Assembly: GCA_902489225.1 (NCBI GenBank)
Contig: CABTZA010000098.1
Coordinates: 1-6,878, forward strand
Direction of reading: 5' to 3'
Source of the DNA: an uncultured Collinsella sp.
GTDB lineage: Bacteria > Actinomycetota > Coriobacteriia > Coriobacteriales > Coriobacteriaceae
DNA length: 6,878 nucleotides
The first letter of the stretch is position 1; each line of letters opens with the position of its first letter. A program made the translations under genes and the position numbers. The notes beneath the pieces were generated by a model, which worked only from the letters and a program-made list of their open reading frames with translations, was not told the DNA's origin and did not search any database. Positions 5,332 through 6,878 of the stretch are shown piece by piece.

Positions 5332-6878
5332 GGCCGAAAAACTCGGCGTCTGCTGCTCGCCAGGGGCGGAAGGTGGCGGGATCGATCTTTACGTGCGCCG
5401 CGGCGGGTACGTCGTACCATTTGACCGTGTAACCAGCGCCGTGAGAGCAAAAGACCGAGTCGGGCGTGTTGGGCAGATCGGCCTCGGGCTCATAGGCGGC
5501 CGTCTCGATTACGCGCTCGGCATCATGGCAAGCCGCATAGCCGGCGAACTCCAGGTACAGATGCCCGCGACCGCTCGTGTAGGCAGCTACCTCCAGGGCA
5601 TAGTCCTGCACCTCGGATGCCGGCACGCGACCCACAAGCTTCGCCCGGTCCCCCGTCATCGTCGGTGGCTCGTACTCGGCACCCATGCGCGTGGCATCCG
5701 AGAGCGCCCGGCCCACGCACTCCCCCGGCACCTCGAGCTCAAAGTGGTACCACGGCTCCAACAGCACCGCCGCGCCAGCCTCACGCGCCTGCATGAGCCC
5801 CTGGCGAATCGCGCGGTACGTGGCCTGGCGAAAATCGCCGCCCTCGGTGTGTTTGGCATGCGCACGGCCGCCCGTGAGCGTAATGCGCACATCGGTGATG
5901 GGCGAGCCGGTCAGCACGCCCAGGTGATCGCGCTCCATGGCGTTGGTGAGTGCCAGACGCTGCCAGTTAAGATCGAGCTCATCGGTCGAGGTCACGGTGC
6001 CAAACTGCACGCCCGAACCCGCCGGCAACGGCTCCAGACGCAGATGCACCTCGGCATAGTGGCGCAGTGGCTCAAAGTGGCCCACGCCCTCGACCGGCTG
6101 CGAAATAGTCTCCTTATAGAGAATGCCGCCAGACTCAAACGCAACCGAAAGGCCAAAGCGATCGGCCAACACCCGCTGCACGACCTCGAGCTGCACCGCC
6201 CCCATAAGCTGCAGATGTATTTGTTCAAGATGGGTGTTCCAGCCTACGCCGAGCATGGGATCTTCGTCCGCCAACTCAGTCAGCGCTTTGAACACCGCGT
6301 GGACATCGTGTTCGCCCGGAAGCACCGTATAGGTGAGGACCGGCGCAATGACGGGCGCATCGCACGCAGGTTCCGCGCCCAGAGCGTCCCCTGGGCGAAC
6401 GTGCGCAAGGCCCGTCACGGCACAAATGCCGCCAGCAGCAACTTCTTGGGCAAGCTCATACTTCTCGCCGTTATAGATGCGTACCTGATCGACCTTCTGC
6501 TCCCATGCCTCGGCACCGGAACGTCCGTTAATCACCTGTTTGGCATGCAGCGTGCCGCCGGTCACTTTAACCCAAGCCAAGCGCTCGCCGCGGTCCCCGC
6601 GGCTGACGCGATAGACGCGGGCGGCAAACTCCGGGAGCCACGCCTGTTCGCGCATCAGCGCGCATATACCATCCAACAGCTCGTCCACACCTTGGTCCTT
6701 GAGCGCCGAGCCGGCAAAGCAGGGAAAGAGCTTGCGCTCAGCAACCATGCGCGACAGCGTCGCGGAGGAAAGCTCACCCGCCTCAAGAAACTCCTCGAGC
6801 GCCGCTTCGTCCAACGCAGCAGCGTCCTCCTGAACGGCGCCCCCCGCCAGCAGTTCGTTGGCATCCAGGCACCCCTCA
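5324..6878 (-). CDS. TetM/EF-G-like translation factor GTPase (5' part missing)
   Basis: The C-terminal 517 residues of a ribosome-binding translational GTPase; the frame stays open to the right edge, so the start and the GTP-binding G1-G3 motifs are outside the window. Numbering from the Leu codon at 6814: the end of the G domain (LFPCFAGSALKDQGVDELLDG, 29-49, matches the TetM SLFPVYHGSA.. region), domain II (about 62-150), domain III (about 159-226, with HLQLMGAVQLEVVQ), domain IV (about 230-345) and domain V (about 350-470). Family knowledge: TetM/TetO remove tetracycline from the ribosome, while chromosomal clostridial and coriobacterial relatives carry KHTEGGDFR and DSVFCSHGAG motifs and have no proven resistance role. 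This protein has both of those motifs (321-329, 452-461), and lacks the TetM domain IV loop YSPVST and its C-terminal helix. I therefore favour a housekeeping or stress translation factor. It ends in Met-stop inside a palindromic repeat. Confidence 0.88.
   Translation of the reverse strand, partial: EGCLDANELLAGGAVQEDAAALDEAALEEFLEAGELSSATLSRMVAERKLFPCFAGSALKDQGVDELLDGICALMREQAWLPEFAARVYRVSRGDRGERLAWVKVTGGTLHAKQVINGRSGAEAWEQKVDQVRIYNGEKYELAQEVAAGGICAVTGLAHVRPGDALGAEPACDAPVIAPVLTYTVLPGEHDVHAVFKALTELADEDPMLGVGWNTHLEQIHLQLMGAVQLEVVQRVLADRFGLSVAFESGGILYKETISQPVEGVGHFEPLRHYAEVHLRLEPLPAGSGVQFGTVTSTDELDLNWQRLALTNAMERDHLGVLTGSPITDVRITLTGGRAHAKHTEGGDFRQATYRAIRQGLMQAREAGAAVLLEPWYHFELEVPGECVGRALSDATRMGAEYEPPTMTGDRAKLVGRVPASEVQDYALEVAAYTSGRGHLYLEFAGYAACHDAERVIETAAYEPEADLPNTPDSVFCSHGAGYTVKWYDVPAAAHVKIDPATFRPWRAADAEFFGHM

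Noticed and set aside
5324..6878. Tetracycline-resistance gene of the tet(M)/tet(W) type
   Set aside because: The domain IV loop and C-terminal helix differ from those of resistance proteins, base composition matches the neighbours, and no mobile-element genes are visible.

Overview
The window looks like chromosomal DNA of a high-GC Gram-positive bacterium. The style of the proteins (an NPF-leading AAA ATPase family, a class II UvrA and a TetM-like chromosomal GTPase) and the GC-rich codon use suggest a gut Coriobacteriia member such as Collinsella or a relative. That placement is inference from family resemblance, not from a search.

Layout, left to right. (1) The 3' end of a SpoU-family tRNA 2'-O-methyltransferase (trmL-like, + strand) runs off the left edge. 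(2) An AT-rich 144-bp gap holds a palindromic repeat and a probable promoter. (3) A complete AAA/STAND-like ATPase gene with a C-terminal winged helix (ATPase 1, + strand, 465-1565) follows. (4) A 40-bp convergent gap is almost filled by a second copy of the palindrome. (5) On the minus strand lies a class II UvrA-like ABC ATPase gene (1606-4119). (6) Directly upstream of it, overlapping by 8 bp, is a second ATPase gene of the same family as ATPase 1 (ATPase 2, 4112-5230). (7) A 93-bp gap carries three GGTATAA units exactly 10 bp apart, a likely promoter, and a third palindrome. (8) The 3' two-thirds or so of a TetM/EF-G-like translation GTPase gene (minus strand) runs off the right edge.

How the parts may work together. 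ATPase 2 and the UvrA-like protein are almost certainly co-transcribed and translationally coupled, so they probably act together. The UvrA lacks the UvrB-binding domain, so it should not be a standard UvrABC subunit. It may sense or remodel DNA in a separate pathway, or give drug self-protection as DrrC does. The paralogous ATPase 1 converges on this pair, giving a compact set of two ATPases flanking one UvrA2. The flanking tRNA methylase and translation GTPase look like ordinary chromosomal genes.

The best-supported unusual feature is a family of three 35-bp palindromes at gene ends. At least four stem positions show compensatory base changes between copies, so the hairpin (or the DNA dyad) appears to be under selection. 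Two copies supply the last codon and the stop codon (ATG TGA) of the adjacent gene. No tRNA, rRNA, CRISPR array or transposase gene is visible.
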